A stretch of 40,411 nucleotides of DNA from Albimonas sp036154955 (GTDB lineage Bacteria > Pseudomonadota > Alphaproteobacteria > Rhodobacterales > Rhodobacteraceae), in the NCBI GenBank assembly GCA_036154955.1, contig JAYZWL010000115.1:1-40411 (forward strand), read 5' to 3'. The translations under genes and the position numbers were made by a program. The notes under the pieces are model-generated. The model saw nothing but the letters and a program-made list of their open reading frames with translations. It was not told the DNA's origin and searched no databases. Position 1 is the stretch's first letter. Each line of letters begins with the position of its first letter. Positions 24,601-32,041 of this stretch are shown here, in pieces.

Positions 24601-27600
24601 GACCTGCGCGGGCTGACCGGCGATTACGAACTGCTGCTGGAGAACACCGACGACCATCCCGACGCGCCGGACGAGTTCGGCGCCGGCGGCATCGTCCTGC
24701 CGGTGGGCAACACGGTGCCGGGCGAGCTGGAGGCGGACGACGACATCGACCTCTTCGCGCTGGAGATCGAGGCCGGCCGCACCTATCAAGTGAAGCTGGA
24801 GCGGCCCGACGGCGCCCCCTTCCCGGAGGACGCGCCGTTCCGGCCGCTCGCCCTGCTGCGCGAGGCCTATGGCGGGGTCTATTCGTTCGGCGACGCCCAT
24901 CGGCGGTTCGCGCATGAATCCCGGACCGATCCGGGCCCGGTCTCCCGCATCACCGAGCAATACATGACCTTCATGTCGCCGGTGGCCGACGGGATGTTCC
25001 TGTCGGTGGGCTCCGACCTGTTCGGGGCGCCCTTCGACTACCGGCTGAGCCTTGTGGACGTCACCTCGCCGGACGACCTGAGCGACTCCGTCGCGGTCGA
25101 TCTGGCCGGGGCGGGGGCGATGGACGCGCGCGACGCGCCGGCGCGGATGACCAGCCGCATCGACTTCGCGGGCGACCGGGACTGGTTCGACATCCGGGTC
25201 GAGGCCGGTTCCGAATACAAGCTGACCGTGGTGGGCGACGGGTCGGACCCGTTCGACGTGACCACGATCCAGCCGGAGATGCAGCGGGCGGTGCGCCGGC
25301 CCGACGCCTCGCCGGAATCGGTGACCGATCTGTTCGCCACGATGCTGACGGGGACCTATGCGGACGGTCGGGTCTACGTGCAGACCACGGTCCACGCGGG
25401 TTACTTCGCGACCGGGACCGAGGTCGACCTGCGGTTCGCCGTCGCCGCCGGCTCCGACGCGCTGGGCGGCTACGAGGTGCTGGTCGAGGAGATCTTCGAC
25501 TCCGCCGCGACCTTCCCCGGGGCCGATCCCGACGGGATGGAGCAGGTCGATCCGGACGTCGCTTTCGCCGGGCGCTTCGACGCGCTCGGCGACACGGACT
25601 TCTTCTTCCTCGACGACGTGACTCCGGGCGAAACCTACCGGGTGATGTTGCTTTCCGACGATCCGGGCGTGCTGGACGGGATGGAGGCGGCGCTCTACGG
25701 CCGAACGAACGCCCTGGGCGGGTCGTATAACTTCGGCGCCTATTCCTTCGAAAGCTACGACGTGGCGGGCGGGCGCGCGCTGTTGTTCGACGCGCCGGCG
25801 CCGGGCGGAGCGAACGCCGCGGTGCTGCAGCTCAACGGGCGGCGTCAGGGCGACTTCACCCTGCTGCTGGAGGCGGCGCCGGACCCGACCGCGGTGGACG
25901 ACGTTTTCCACCTGGCGCCGACCGGGGGGACGTTCTCCGGCAACGTGATCGCCGGCGGGGCGATGGGGCCGGATGTCGATGCGCTCGACCGGCCGCTGAG
26001 CGTCACGGGGATCGTCGGCCATCCCGGCATGGTCGGACAGAGCTTCGACCTGCCGGACGGCGGGCGGGTGCGGATCAACGCCGACGGCCAGTTCTGGTTC
26101 GTGCGCGGCGACGATTTCGAGGACCTCGCCAAGGGCGAAAGCCGAACGGTCGGCGTGGAATACCAGATCGGCAACGGCGCCGGCGGCTTCGACACGGCCC
26201 GGCTGGACTTCGTGCTGACCCCGCCGAACGCGGCGCCCGAGGCGCGCGACGACGCCTTCGCCACCAACCCGACCGCCACCTTCTCGCGCAACCTGCTGGC
26301 CGACAACGGCGCGGGGGCGGACGGCGACCCGGACGGCGACGCGCTGCGCATCCTTTCGGTCAACGGGCGCCGGGACATGGTGGGCCAGCTGGTGCTGCTG
26401 CCCGAGGGCGGCAAGCTGCGGCTGAAGGCCGACGGCCAGTTCTGGTTCGTGCCCGACGGGGATTTCGACGACGTGGCCCCGGCGGAAAGCCGCGCGGTGT
26501 CCTTCGCCTACGAGGTTTCGGACGGGTTCGGCGGCGTCGACGCCGCGACCGCGACGCTGGTCGTGACCGCGCCCAACACGCCGCCGGTGGCGCGGGACGA
26601 CGCCTTCGCGACGAACCGGACGGCGACCTACTCGTCCTCGGTTCTGGCGGATAACGGCGCAGGGGAGGATGTCGACCCGGACGGGCACGCGATCTCCGTC
26701 ACCTCCTTCGAGGGGGCTGCGGGGAATGTGGGCCAGCGGCTCGACCTCGCCGGCGGCGGGGCGGTGCGGCTGCTGGCGAGCGGTCAGTTCTGGTTCGTGC
26801 CGGACGGGGATTTCGACGATCTGCTCCCCGGCCAGTCGCGAGCCACCTCCTTCGTCTACGGCATCTCGGACGGCAAGGGCGGGACGGACGCGGCGACGGC
26901 GACGATCACCGTCTCGGTCCCCAACGCGGCGCCGGTGGCGCAGGACGACGACGTGGCGGCGGGGCCGACGGCTACGATTTCGAAGAACGTGCTGGCGGAC
27001 AACGGGCACGGGGCGGACGTGGACCCGGACGGGCACCCGGTATCGGTGGTCGCCTTCGAGGGCGCCGCGGCCAATGTCGGCGAGCGGCTGGACCTCGCGG
27101 GCGGGGGCGCGGCGCGGCTGCGGGCGGACGGGACCTTCTGGTTCGTGCCGGACGGGGATTTCGACGACCTGCAGTTCGGCGAAACCCGGGTGACCGGCTT
27201 CACCTATCGCGCGGGCGACCCCTATGGCGGCTCGGACGAGGCGGTGGTGCGCATCACCGTGACCGGGACCAACCGGGCGCCGGACGCGCGCGACGACGCC
27301 TTCGCCGCCAATCCCACGGCCACCTTCTCCAAGAACGTGCTGGCCGACAACGGCTTCGGGCCCGACAGCGACCCGGACGGCGACAAGCTGACGGTGAGCG
27401 CGGTGGAGGGGGCGGCGGGCCATGTCGACCAGCGCATCGACCTCGCGGGCGGCGGCGCGGTGCGGCTGAAGGCGGACGGGCAGTTCTGGTTCGTGCCGGA
27501 CGGGGATTTCGACGACCTGCAGGCCGGGGAAAGCCGGGCGGTGTCGTTCGCTTACGCCGTCTCCGACGGCAGGGGCGGGACCGACACGGCCGCGGCGACG

Positions 27601-28680
27601 GTGGTGGTGACCGGGACCAACCGGGCGCCGGTGGCGGCGGACGACGCCTTCGCCACCAACGCCGTCGCCACCTATTCCAAGAACGTGCTGACCAACGCGC
27701 TCGGCGGGGCCGACAGCGACCCGGACGGGGATCCGCTGAGCGTGGTCAGCCTGAACGGCTCGGGCGCCAATGTCGATCAGCTGGTCGACCTCGTCGGCGG
27801 CGGGGCGGTGCGGCTGAAGGCCGACGGGCAGTTCTGGTTCAAGCCCGACGGGGATTTCGACGATCTGGGCCTGGGGGAGAGCCGGCAGACGGCGTTCTCC
27901 TACGGCATCTCCGACGGGCGGGGCGGGACCGACACGGCCACGGTGACGCTGACCGTCTCGGCCCCCAACCAGCCGCCGACGGCGCAGGACGACCTGGTGA
28001 CCACCAACGCCACGGCGACCTTCTCGGCCAGCGTGCTGACCGACCACGGAAACGGGCCGGACACGGACCCGGAGGGGGCGGCGCTGAGCGTCTCCAGCTT
28101 CGAGGGGGCGGCGGGCAATGTGGGGCAGCTGGTGAACCTGGCGGGCGGCGGGCAGGTGCGGCTGCTGTCCTCGGGCCAGTTCTGGTTCAAGCCGGACGGG
28201 GATTTCGACGACCTCCTTCCCGGCCAGTCGCGCCAGACCGGCTTCGCCTACGCGGTGACGGACGGGCAGGGCGGGACGGATGCGGCGACGGTGACGGTGA
28301 CGGTGGCGGTCCCGAACGCCGCCCCCGTGGCGCAGGACGACGAATTCCGGCTGGACTACGGCGCGGGCACGCAGGCGGGGAGCCTGTTCGCCGATCACGG
28401 GAGCGGGCCGGATGCGGACCCGGACGGCCATGCGATCCAGGTGATCGCGGTGAACGGCGACGGCGGGCTGATCGACGAGGGCTTCGACGTCACCGGCGGC
28501 GGACGGGCGCGGGTGCTGGCCGACGGGCGGTTCTGGTTCGTGCCGGGCGACGATTTCGACGCGCTCGCGCCGGGGGCGCAGGCGGAGGCGTCGTTCTCCT
28601 ACCGCATCTCCGACGGGTTCGGGGGCGAGGACGACGCGCTGGTCCGCTTCCTGGTCGACGGGCCGATCGAGCCGCCCTGA
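21676..28680 (+). CDS. Giant modular repeat protein: ten PPC-like modules plus eight 116-residue cadherin/Ig-like repeats
   Basis: This is a 2334-residue acidic protein, probably a secreted or surface adhesin-like protein. Residues 1 to ~1400 hold ten beta modules of ~120-165 residues. Each has a D-x-D-W-F-like strand followed by an 'aG..Y.l.v' strand, the pre-peptidase C-terminal (PPC) pattern. The anchors lie near residues 46, 191, 343, 510, 638, 767, 901, 1027, 1170 and 1309. Residues ~1402-2334 are eight cadherin/Ig-like repeats (VAxDDxFA, DPDGD, DGQFWFVPDGDFDD, SDGxGGxD). I see no signal peptide, membrane segment, RTX nonapeptide block, protease domain or sorting motif. The C-terminus stops abruptly after the last repeat (VDGPIEPP). 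No secretion genes are adjacent. The ribosome site before ATG 21676 is weak. Confidence 0.88.
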   Translation: MADGANIEADGDVFADRFWRGEGFTWDRVVYGSINVAGSAVEDEDWFELPLISGHDYRITIWNPDGGPVEVEAADVVADARRYSVETHRYTVDGVSYTTIRTYTNTYTDYISGAAFFGNNTTEVLTFRGPNTSSYDAYDLFFGLVGEVATDYAFLVEDLTDDFTAGRSQAGWLPPGFGKQGSLETTGDVDWFRMPVQAAEGETGRYVVRLTGDFGDDLPLPGEGLIRLVNGSGAAVAGDMLYYATYVQSARVLREYSFDPGVSYYKFITNAVYIVFEPPADGTYFVEVSHPAGEAPFDYRLDVVEDLDDQPAPPAPEDYWEDDRAPGPDEGAGALSGPDDRDFMLFEAPREHGFASDPHRYVLELRGDGPTPAALGDLEVSLTAAKSLLRKVHSELLGTYYTDYTEHATISAYSHYNRFDGEAVRQFFFDWPLETAPTGEFVLDALIGLTVSGEAPTDDTDLHALGGYRWSMIGIEDPEAADARSDPAEIVAGEAGEQTGGFDFSGDEDWFRLRTTAGQAYRLVVEGDGGPLALALAMVQERVYTGPSYDLSYYFNALDQFSDYQHPTGYAIQDGAVFSFTDTDATRPKYLLLKGLPSDYRLRLDLLGDDFGHSDFEAGAFADGAAEGTNETVFDRDWIRIDATTGQVHDLTLIATEPGSDTRLPMSGDAADYLTLVDASGAALDAEIWLEPGADGPQARLRFGVNVDGPVFAQVTVGTAVGGPADWRLTQATTPVDDLPYAPSTPAAIGDGESVSGAIDFAGDRDSVEFVVTETANLKLRLYGDGPTPLDLDDAGLLLHVTAVSAPGAFAGTYDFGTTPGSFLGQDYLDLSFSAGSPSGAVFTYFASVTGDLPGGWRLVFDEYASDPDPSGRSLPTGSYRFATKDVTGLSRLDFDGDADVIRLDVDRVDQWRLSVSGTGETPASLTEIGVFRRGEGGVGYGFETLAQVVSFDGFGSDVLLFDVDEIGPGTEYFVDLRGLTGDYELLLENTDDHPDAPDEFGAGGIVLPVGNTVPGELEADDDIDLFALEIEAGRTYQVKLERPDGAPFPEDAPFRPLALLREAYGGVYSFGDAHRRFAHESRTDPGPVSRITEQYMTFMSPVADGMFLSVGSDLFGAPFDYRLSLVDVTSPDDLSDSVAVDLAGAGAMDARDAPARMTSRIDFAGDRDWFDIRVEAGSEYKLTVVGDGSDPFDVTTIQPEMQRAVRRPDASPESVTDLFATMLTGTYADGRVYVQTTVHAGYFATGTEVDLRFAVAAGSDALGGYEVLVEEIFDSAATFPGADPDGMEQVDPDVAFAGRFDALGDTDFFFLDDVTPGETYRVMLLSDDPGVLDGMEAALYGRTNALGGSYNFGAYSFESYDVAGGRALLFDAPAPGGANAAVLQLNGRRQGDFTLLLEAAPDPTAVDDVFHLAPTGGTFSGNVIAGGAMGPDVDALDRPLSVTGIVGHPGMVGQSFDLPDGGRVRINADGQFWFVRGDDFEDLAKGESRTVGVEYQIGNGAGGFDTARLDFVLTPPNAAPEARDDAFATNPTATFSRNLLADNGAGADGDPDGDALRILSVNGRRDMVGQLVLLPEGGKLRLKADGQFWFVPDGDFDDVAPAESRAVSFAYEVSDGFGGVDAATATLVVTAPNTPPVARDDAFATNRTATYSSSVLADNGAGEDVDPDGHAISVTSFEGAAGNVGQRLDLAGGGAVRLLASGQFWFVPDGDFDDLLPGQSRATSFVYGISDGKGGTDAATATITVSVPNAAPVAQDDDVAAGPTATISKNVLADNGHGADVDPDGHPVSVVAFEGAAANVGERLDLAGGGAARLRADGTFWFVPDGDFDDLQFGETRVTGFTYRAGDPYGGSDEAVVRITVTGTNRAPDARDDAFAANPTATFSKNVLADNGFGPDSDPDGDKLTVSAVEGAAGHVDQRIDLAGGGAVRLKADGQFWFVPDGDFDDLQAGESRAVSFAYAVSDGRGGTDTAAATVVVTGTNRAPVAADDAFATNAVATYSKNVLTNALGGADSDPDGDPLSVVSLNGSGANVDQLVDLVGGGAVRLKADGQFWFKPDGDFDDLGLGESRQTAFSYGISDGRGGTDTATVTLTVSAPNQPPTAQDDLVTTNATATFSASVLTDHGNGPDTDPEGAALSVSSFEGAAGNVGQLVNLAGGGQVRLLSSGQFWFKPDGDFDDLLPGQSRQTGFAYAVTDGQGGTDAATVTVTVAVPNAAPVAQDDEFRLDYGAGTQAGSLFADHGSGPDADPDGHAIQVIAVNGDGGLIDEGFDVTGGGRARVLADGRFWFVPGDDFDALAPGAQAEASFSYRISDGFGGEDDALVRFLVDGPIEPP
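25879..28680 (+). repeat. Eight tandem in-frame repeats with a 348-bp period
   Basis: The FWF codons begin at 26092, 26440, 26788, 27136, 27484, 27832, 28180 and 28531, i.e. six steps of exactly 348 bp and a last step of 351. Unit boundaries taken at the N-x-x-P-x-A motif are 25879, 26227, 26575, 26923, 27271, 27619, 27967 and 28315. The six central units share the FWF-[VK]-PDGDFDD segment almost at the nucleotide level, including the same GAT codon. Units 1 and 8 have diverged to GDDF variants. Confidence 0.92.
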
Positions 28681-28697
28681 TCCGCCCTGAGCCGGAC

Positions 28698-28723
28698 GCG
28701 CGGGGGCGCCTCCGCCCCCGCGC
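28698..28723. terminator. Bidirectional hairpin between convergent genes
   Basis: GCGCGGGGGCG-CCTC-... is followed by its exact 11-base complement CGCCCCCGCGC (loop 28709-28712), in the 69-bp gap between the convergent giant gene and the AMP-ligase gene. No real U-tract follows. It is probably a shared terminator. Confidence 0.6.
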
Positions 28724-28749
28724 ATCTCTCCGACCGGGCGGGCGGACGG

Positions 28750-30309
28750 TCAGCCCACCTGCCGCTCCGCCTCCCGCCAGTAGCCGGCGCGCAGGGCCTT
28801 CTTGTCGGGCTTGCCGATGACGGTCACCGGGATGGCGTCGACGATGTCCACGCTTTTCGGGGCGTGGGCCGCGCCCTTGGCGGCGCGCACCGCGGCTATC
28901 AGGGCCGCGGGCTCCGGCCGGGCGCCGGGACGGGGAACCACCACGGCCTTCACCGCCTCGCCCCATTTGGGGTCCGGCACGCCGATGACGGCGGCGGCGG
29001 CGACGGTCGGGTCGGCGGTGAGCACGTCCTCGATCTCCCGCGGGTAGATGTTGAAGCCGCCGGAGATGATCATGTCCTTCTTGCGGTCGACGATGAACAG
29101 GAAGCCCCGGTCGTCGGCCCGCGCCATGTCGCCGGTATGCAGCCAGCCGCCGGAAAGCGCGGCCTCCGTCTCCGGTCCGCGCTTCCAGTAGCCGCGCATC
29201 ACATGGGCGGCGCGCACGCAGATCTCGCCGACCTCGCCGGGCGCGACGGGGCGGTCGTCCTCGTCCAGCAGCGCGGCGGAGACCTGGGGGATCGGGCGGC
29301 CGGCGGCGGCGAACAGCTCGGGCTCGGCCGGGTCGTGCTCGTCCTTGCGCAGGACCGAGATCGGATAGCCCTCGGTCTGGCCGTAAAGCTGGGAGAAGAC
29401 CGGGCCGACCCGCTCCAGCCCCTCGCGGAGGCGGGTGGGGGACATGGGCGAGGCGCCGTAGAGCAGCAGCTCCAGGCTGCTGAGGTCGGTGCGGGGAAGG
29501 TCGGGATGGTCCAGCAGCCCGTAGATCATGGTCGGCACCATCAGCGCGGTGTTGATGCGTTCGCGCGCGATGGCGTCGAGCACCCGGGCCGGGTCGAAGC
29601 CGTGCTGGCAATGCACCCGTCCGCCGCGCATCAGCGCTGGCAGGACCTTGGTGCCGCCGACATGGCTGTTGGGCGCCACGGCCAGATAGGCGGGCCGGTC
29701 CGGCCATTCGAAGGCGGAATGGACGGCGAGGGTCAGCGCGCTCCACGACCTGTGGTCGCGGAAGGCGCCCTTGGGGCGGCCGGTGGTGCCGCCGGTATAG
29801 GCCAGCCAGGCGATGTCCTCGGGCGCGCAGACGTCGGCGGGGGCATGGGCGCCCACGTCCTCGGCTTCCTCCAGGAAGGCGCGGCCGTAATCGGCGGGGC
29901 CGAGCGTGAGGACGGCGCGCAGGCGCGCGCAGCCCGCGACCAGCTCCGCCCCGCGGGCGCCGAAGGCCTCGGCGTCGATCAGCAGGTGGTCGACCTCCGC
30001 ATCCTCCAGCACGAAGAGATGGTCGGCCAGCGAGCCCATCGGGTGCAGCGGCGTCTGGCGCAGGCCGAGCCCGGCGGCGGCCATGCCCGCGATCCAGGCG
30101 TCGCCGCGATTGGCGTGCAGCACCGCGAGGCTGTCGCCCTTGCGCATCCCCAGCCGGGTCATCGCCGCCTGGGCCCGGCCGATCAGGTCGAGGCAGGCGG
30201 CGCGGGTGAACCGCCCGCCATGGCCGTCGAAGGCCACGCGGTCGGGCCAGCGGCGCAGCGCGCGCAGGGCGATTTCGAAATTGGTGGGGCTGTCGGTGAT
30301 CCGCGACAT
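28750..30309 (-). CDS. AMP-forming acyl-CoA synthetase (ANL superfamily)
   Basis: This 519-residue enzyme activates a carboxylic acid through an acyl-adenylate to the CoA thioester. The P-loop YTGGTTGRPKG is at 171-181, followed by LLYGASPM, YGQTEG, the hinge region GWLHTGDMARAD and DRKKDMIISGGFNIYP (DRKKDMI), and the C-terminal catalytic Lys in IGKPDKKALR. All core residues are present and the length is normal. AGGGAGGAAGG precedes ATG 30309. It lies 150 bp downstream of the LLM monooxygenase, in the same direction. The substrate (fatty, aromatic or terpenoid acid) cannot be fixed by sequence. Confidence 0.92.
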   Translation of the reverse strand: MSRITDSPTNFEIALRALRRWPDRVAFDGHGGRFTRAACLDLIGRAQAAMTRLGMRKGDSLAVLHANRGDAWIAGMAAAGLGLRQTPLHPMGSLADHLFVLEDAEVDHLLIDAEAFGARGAELVAGCARLRAVLTLGPADYGRAFLEEAEDVGAHAPADVCAPEDIAWLAYTGGTTGRPKGAFRDHRSWSALTLAVHSAFEWPDRPAYLAVAPNSHVGGTKVLPALMRGGRVHCQHGFDPARVLDAIARERINTALMVPTMIYGLLDHPDLPRTDLSSLELLLYGASPMSPTRLREGLERVGPVFSQLYGQTEGYPISVLRKDEHDPAEPELFAAAGRPIPQVSAALLDEDDRPVAPGEVGEICVRAAHVMRGYWKRGPETEAALSGGWLHTGDMARADDRGFLFIVDRKKDMIISGGFNIYPREIEDVLTADPTVAAAAVIGVPDPKWGEAVKAVVVPRPGARPEPAALIAAVRAAKGAAHAPKSVDIVDAIPVTVIGKPDKKALRAGYWREAERQVG

Positions 30310-30437
30310 GGCCGGCCTTCCTCCCTTAGCGCCCCTGGGGTCCGGCCTGCGTCGTTGCTCGACGTCTCGACCGGGGGGCGGGGCATTGTCGGAGGGGCTG
30401 GGCGGGAATTCAACCGCAAGGAAGGGGGAGGGCGCCG

Positions 30438-30455
30438 GGCGGGGCGCCCCCCGCC
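30438..30455 (-). terminator. Hairpin just after the LLM monooxygenase gene
   Basis: GGCGGGG-CGCC-CCCCGCC forms a 7-bp stem with a 4-nt loop, five bases past the stop codon on the minus strand. No U-tract is seen. It may separate this gene from the AMP-ligase gene or only lower read-through. Confidence 0.4.
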
Positions 30456-30459
30456 GGGG

Positions 30460-31776
30460 TCACTCGGTCAGGTGCTCGCGCAGGGTGGAGCCGCTGTATT
30501 CGGTGCGGAACACCCCGCGGCGCTGCAGTTCGGGGACCACGGCGCGGCAGAATTCCTCGAACATGCCGGGGAAATGGGTGGGGGAGACCACGAAGCCGTC
30601 GCAGGCGCCGCTTTCGAACAGGTGCGTGAGGTGGTCGGCGATCGCCTCGGGCGTGCCGACGATCTCGTTCTCGGCGTTGCGGGTGGCCACGTCCTGCAGG
30701 GTCCGTCCGGTGGCCTTCATCTCCTGCGCCAGAAGCTGTTCCGAGCCCTTCATGCCCTGCGCGCCCTGCGCGGCGGCGAGGTCGGCCACGTCGCGGACCT
30801 TGGTGATGTCGGTCCCGAGATTGGACGACAGGCTCGCCGCGTTCAGCTCCATGTCCACCAGCGATTGCAGGTAGTCCGCCTTCTCCCGCGCGATGGAGGG
30901 GGTTTCGCCGATCACCACCGACACCGCGGTCAGCACCGCGCAGCTTTTCGGCGGCCGGCCGAAGGCGTCCATGCGGGCGTGCAGGTCGTCGCGGAAGGCG
31001 CGCATGTCCTCCTCCGCCCGCTGGATGGTGAACACGGCCTCCGCCCAGCGCGCGGCGAATTCCCGGCCGCGGTCGGAGGCGCCGGCCTGCATGATCACCG
31101 GCCGCCCCTGCGGGGAGCGGGGGATGGAGAGCGGGCCGCGGGTCTTGACGAACCGCCCCTCGTAGTCGGCGTAATGCACCTTGTCGGGGTCGGCGAAGCG
31201 GCCGGCCTTCTTGTCGAGGATCATCGGGTCCGGATCCCAGCTGTCCCAGAGCTTGAAGCAGGCCTCAAGCACCTCGTCGGCGCGGTCGTAGCGCAGCTCG
31301 CGCGGGGGGAGCCCGTCGAGCCCGGCGTTCTTCGCCTCCAGGTCGGTGGCGGAGGTGACCACGTTCCACGCGCAGCGCCCGCCGCTCATCATGTCGAGCG
31401 AGCCGAGCCAGCGGGCGAGGTGATAGGGGGTGTTGAGCGAGGTCGACAGCGTCGCCCCCAGCCCCAGCCGGGTGGTGGCCGCGGCCATCACCGGCAGCAC
31501 CACCATCGGGTCGAGCCAGCTGATCTGCCCGCCGCGGCGCACATAGGCGTCGGGCCCGCCGGAATGGATGTCGTAGAGGCCGAAGAGGTCGGCGAAGAAG
31601 CAGCCGTCGAACTTCGCCTGCTCCAGCGTGCGGGCGATGGAGGCGTAGCGTTCAGGCGTGAAGATGTCGTCGAGCCGGGATTCGGGATGCCGCCAGCCGC
31701 CGGCGTGGCGGGCGGTCGGCCCGGTCTTGAGATAGGCGACGAGATGCATCTTCGACTGGGTCTTGGGGTCGGTCAC
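30460..31776 (-). CDS. LLM-class flavin-dependent monooxygenase (NtaA/SnaA/DszA group)
   Basis: This is a 438-residue luciferase-like TIM-barrel monooxygenase that uses reduced FMN from a separate reductase. Segments typical of the NtaA/SnaA/DszA/SoxA subgroup are seen: LEQAKFDGCFFADLFGLYD (as AKFDGCFFAD), LGSLDMMSGGRCAWNVVTS (SGGRCAWNVVTS), and a late GTPEAIADHLTHLFESGACDGFVV. The start is GTG 31776, supported by AGGAG upstream; ATG 31749 is the alternative. Members attack chelators, sulfonates, thiophenes or cyclic amides. No reductase gene is adjacent. The region upstream to 31930 is relatively AT-rich and may hold its promoter. Confidence 0.88.
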   Translation of the reverse strand: MTDPKTQSKMHLVAYLKTGPTARHAGGWRHPESRLDDIFTPERYASIARTLEQAKFDGCFFADLFGLYDIHSGGPDAYVRRGGQISWLDPMVVLPVMAAATTRLGLGATLSTSLNTPYHLARWLGSLDMMSGGRCAWNVVTSATDLEAKNAGLDGLPPRELRYDRADEVLEACFKLWDSWDPDPMILDKKAGRFADPDKVHYADYEGRFVKTRGPLSIPRSPQGRPVIMQAGASDRGREFAARWAEAVFTIQRAEEDMRAFRDDLHARMDAFGRPPKSCAVLTAVSVVIGETPSIAREKADYLQSLVDMELNAASLSSNLGTDITKVRDVADLAAAQGAQGMKGSEQLLAQEMKATGRTLQDVATRNAENEIVGTPEAIADHLTHLFESGACDGFVVSPTHFPGMFEEFCRAVVPELQRRGVFRTEYSGSTLREHLTE

Positions 31777-31944
31777 GTCCCGGGGCTCCTGGCTTCGCGC
31801 GGGGGCCTCCGGGCCGGCCGCGGGGGGTTGCGGGCGCGGCGAGGCCCCGCCGCAGGCCCGTCCGCCTGCCGATCAGACGCCGGTCGGGCGCGGATCGCAA
31901 TGTTTGTGTAGCAACGATCTCGAAATTTTTCGGCGGGACCGAAC

Positions 31945-32029
31945 CGCGCCCCGGACTTGATCCGGGGCCTCGCGCGGGCGGCGGGGGCGGAGAGGCCCCG
32001 GGTCAGGCCCGGGGCGCGACTCTTGCGGG
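31945..32029. repeat. GC-rich intergenic palindromic repeat element, copy 2
   Basis: The left arm is 31945-31974 (core CCCCGGA-cttga-TCCGGGG) and the right arm is 31992-32029 (core CCCCGGG-tcagg-CCCGGGG, ending CTTGCGGG). The arms are mutually inverted, and the reverse complement of the right arm matches the left part of the element at 5388-5483, including CCCGCAAG and GGGGCCT. It sits 13 bp past the stop of the BTAD-hydrolase gene, where it could serve as a terminator. The remainder of the 265-bp gap is the upstream region of the LLM gene. Confidence 0.7.
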
Positions 32030-32041
32030 CGGCGGGGGCGG

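Noticed and set aside
25879..28680. RTX calcium-binding repeats or a CRISPR array in the periodic region
   Set aside because: The SDGxGGxD segments occur once per 116 residues and belong to cadherin/Ig-like repeats, not tandem nonapeptides. The period is far too long and coding for CRISPR.
21652..28725. 2357-codon open frame antisense to the giant protein gene
   Set aside because: It lies fully opposite a well-supported modular gene. Its translation is Arg/His/Val/Gly-rich with no domain pattern. Long antisense frames are expected in such GC-rich DNA.
28864..31911. 1015-codon plus-strand frame across the AMP-ligase and LLM genes
   Set aside because: Antisense to two genes with complete catalytic motifs, it crosses their boundary and shows no domain of its own.
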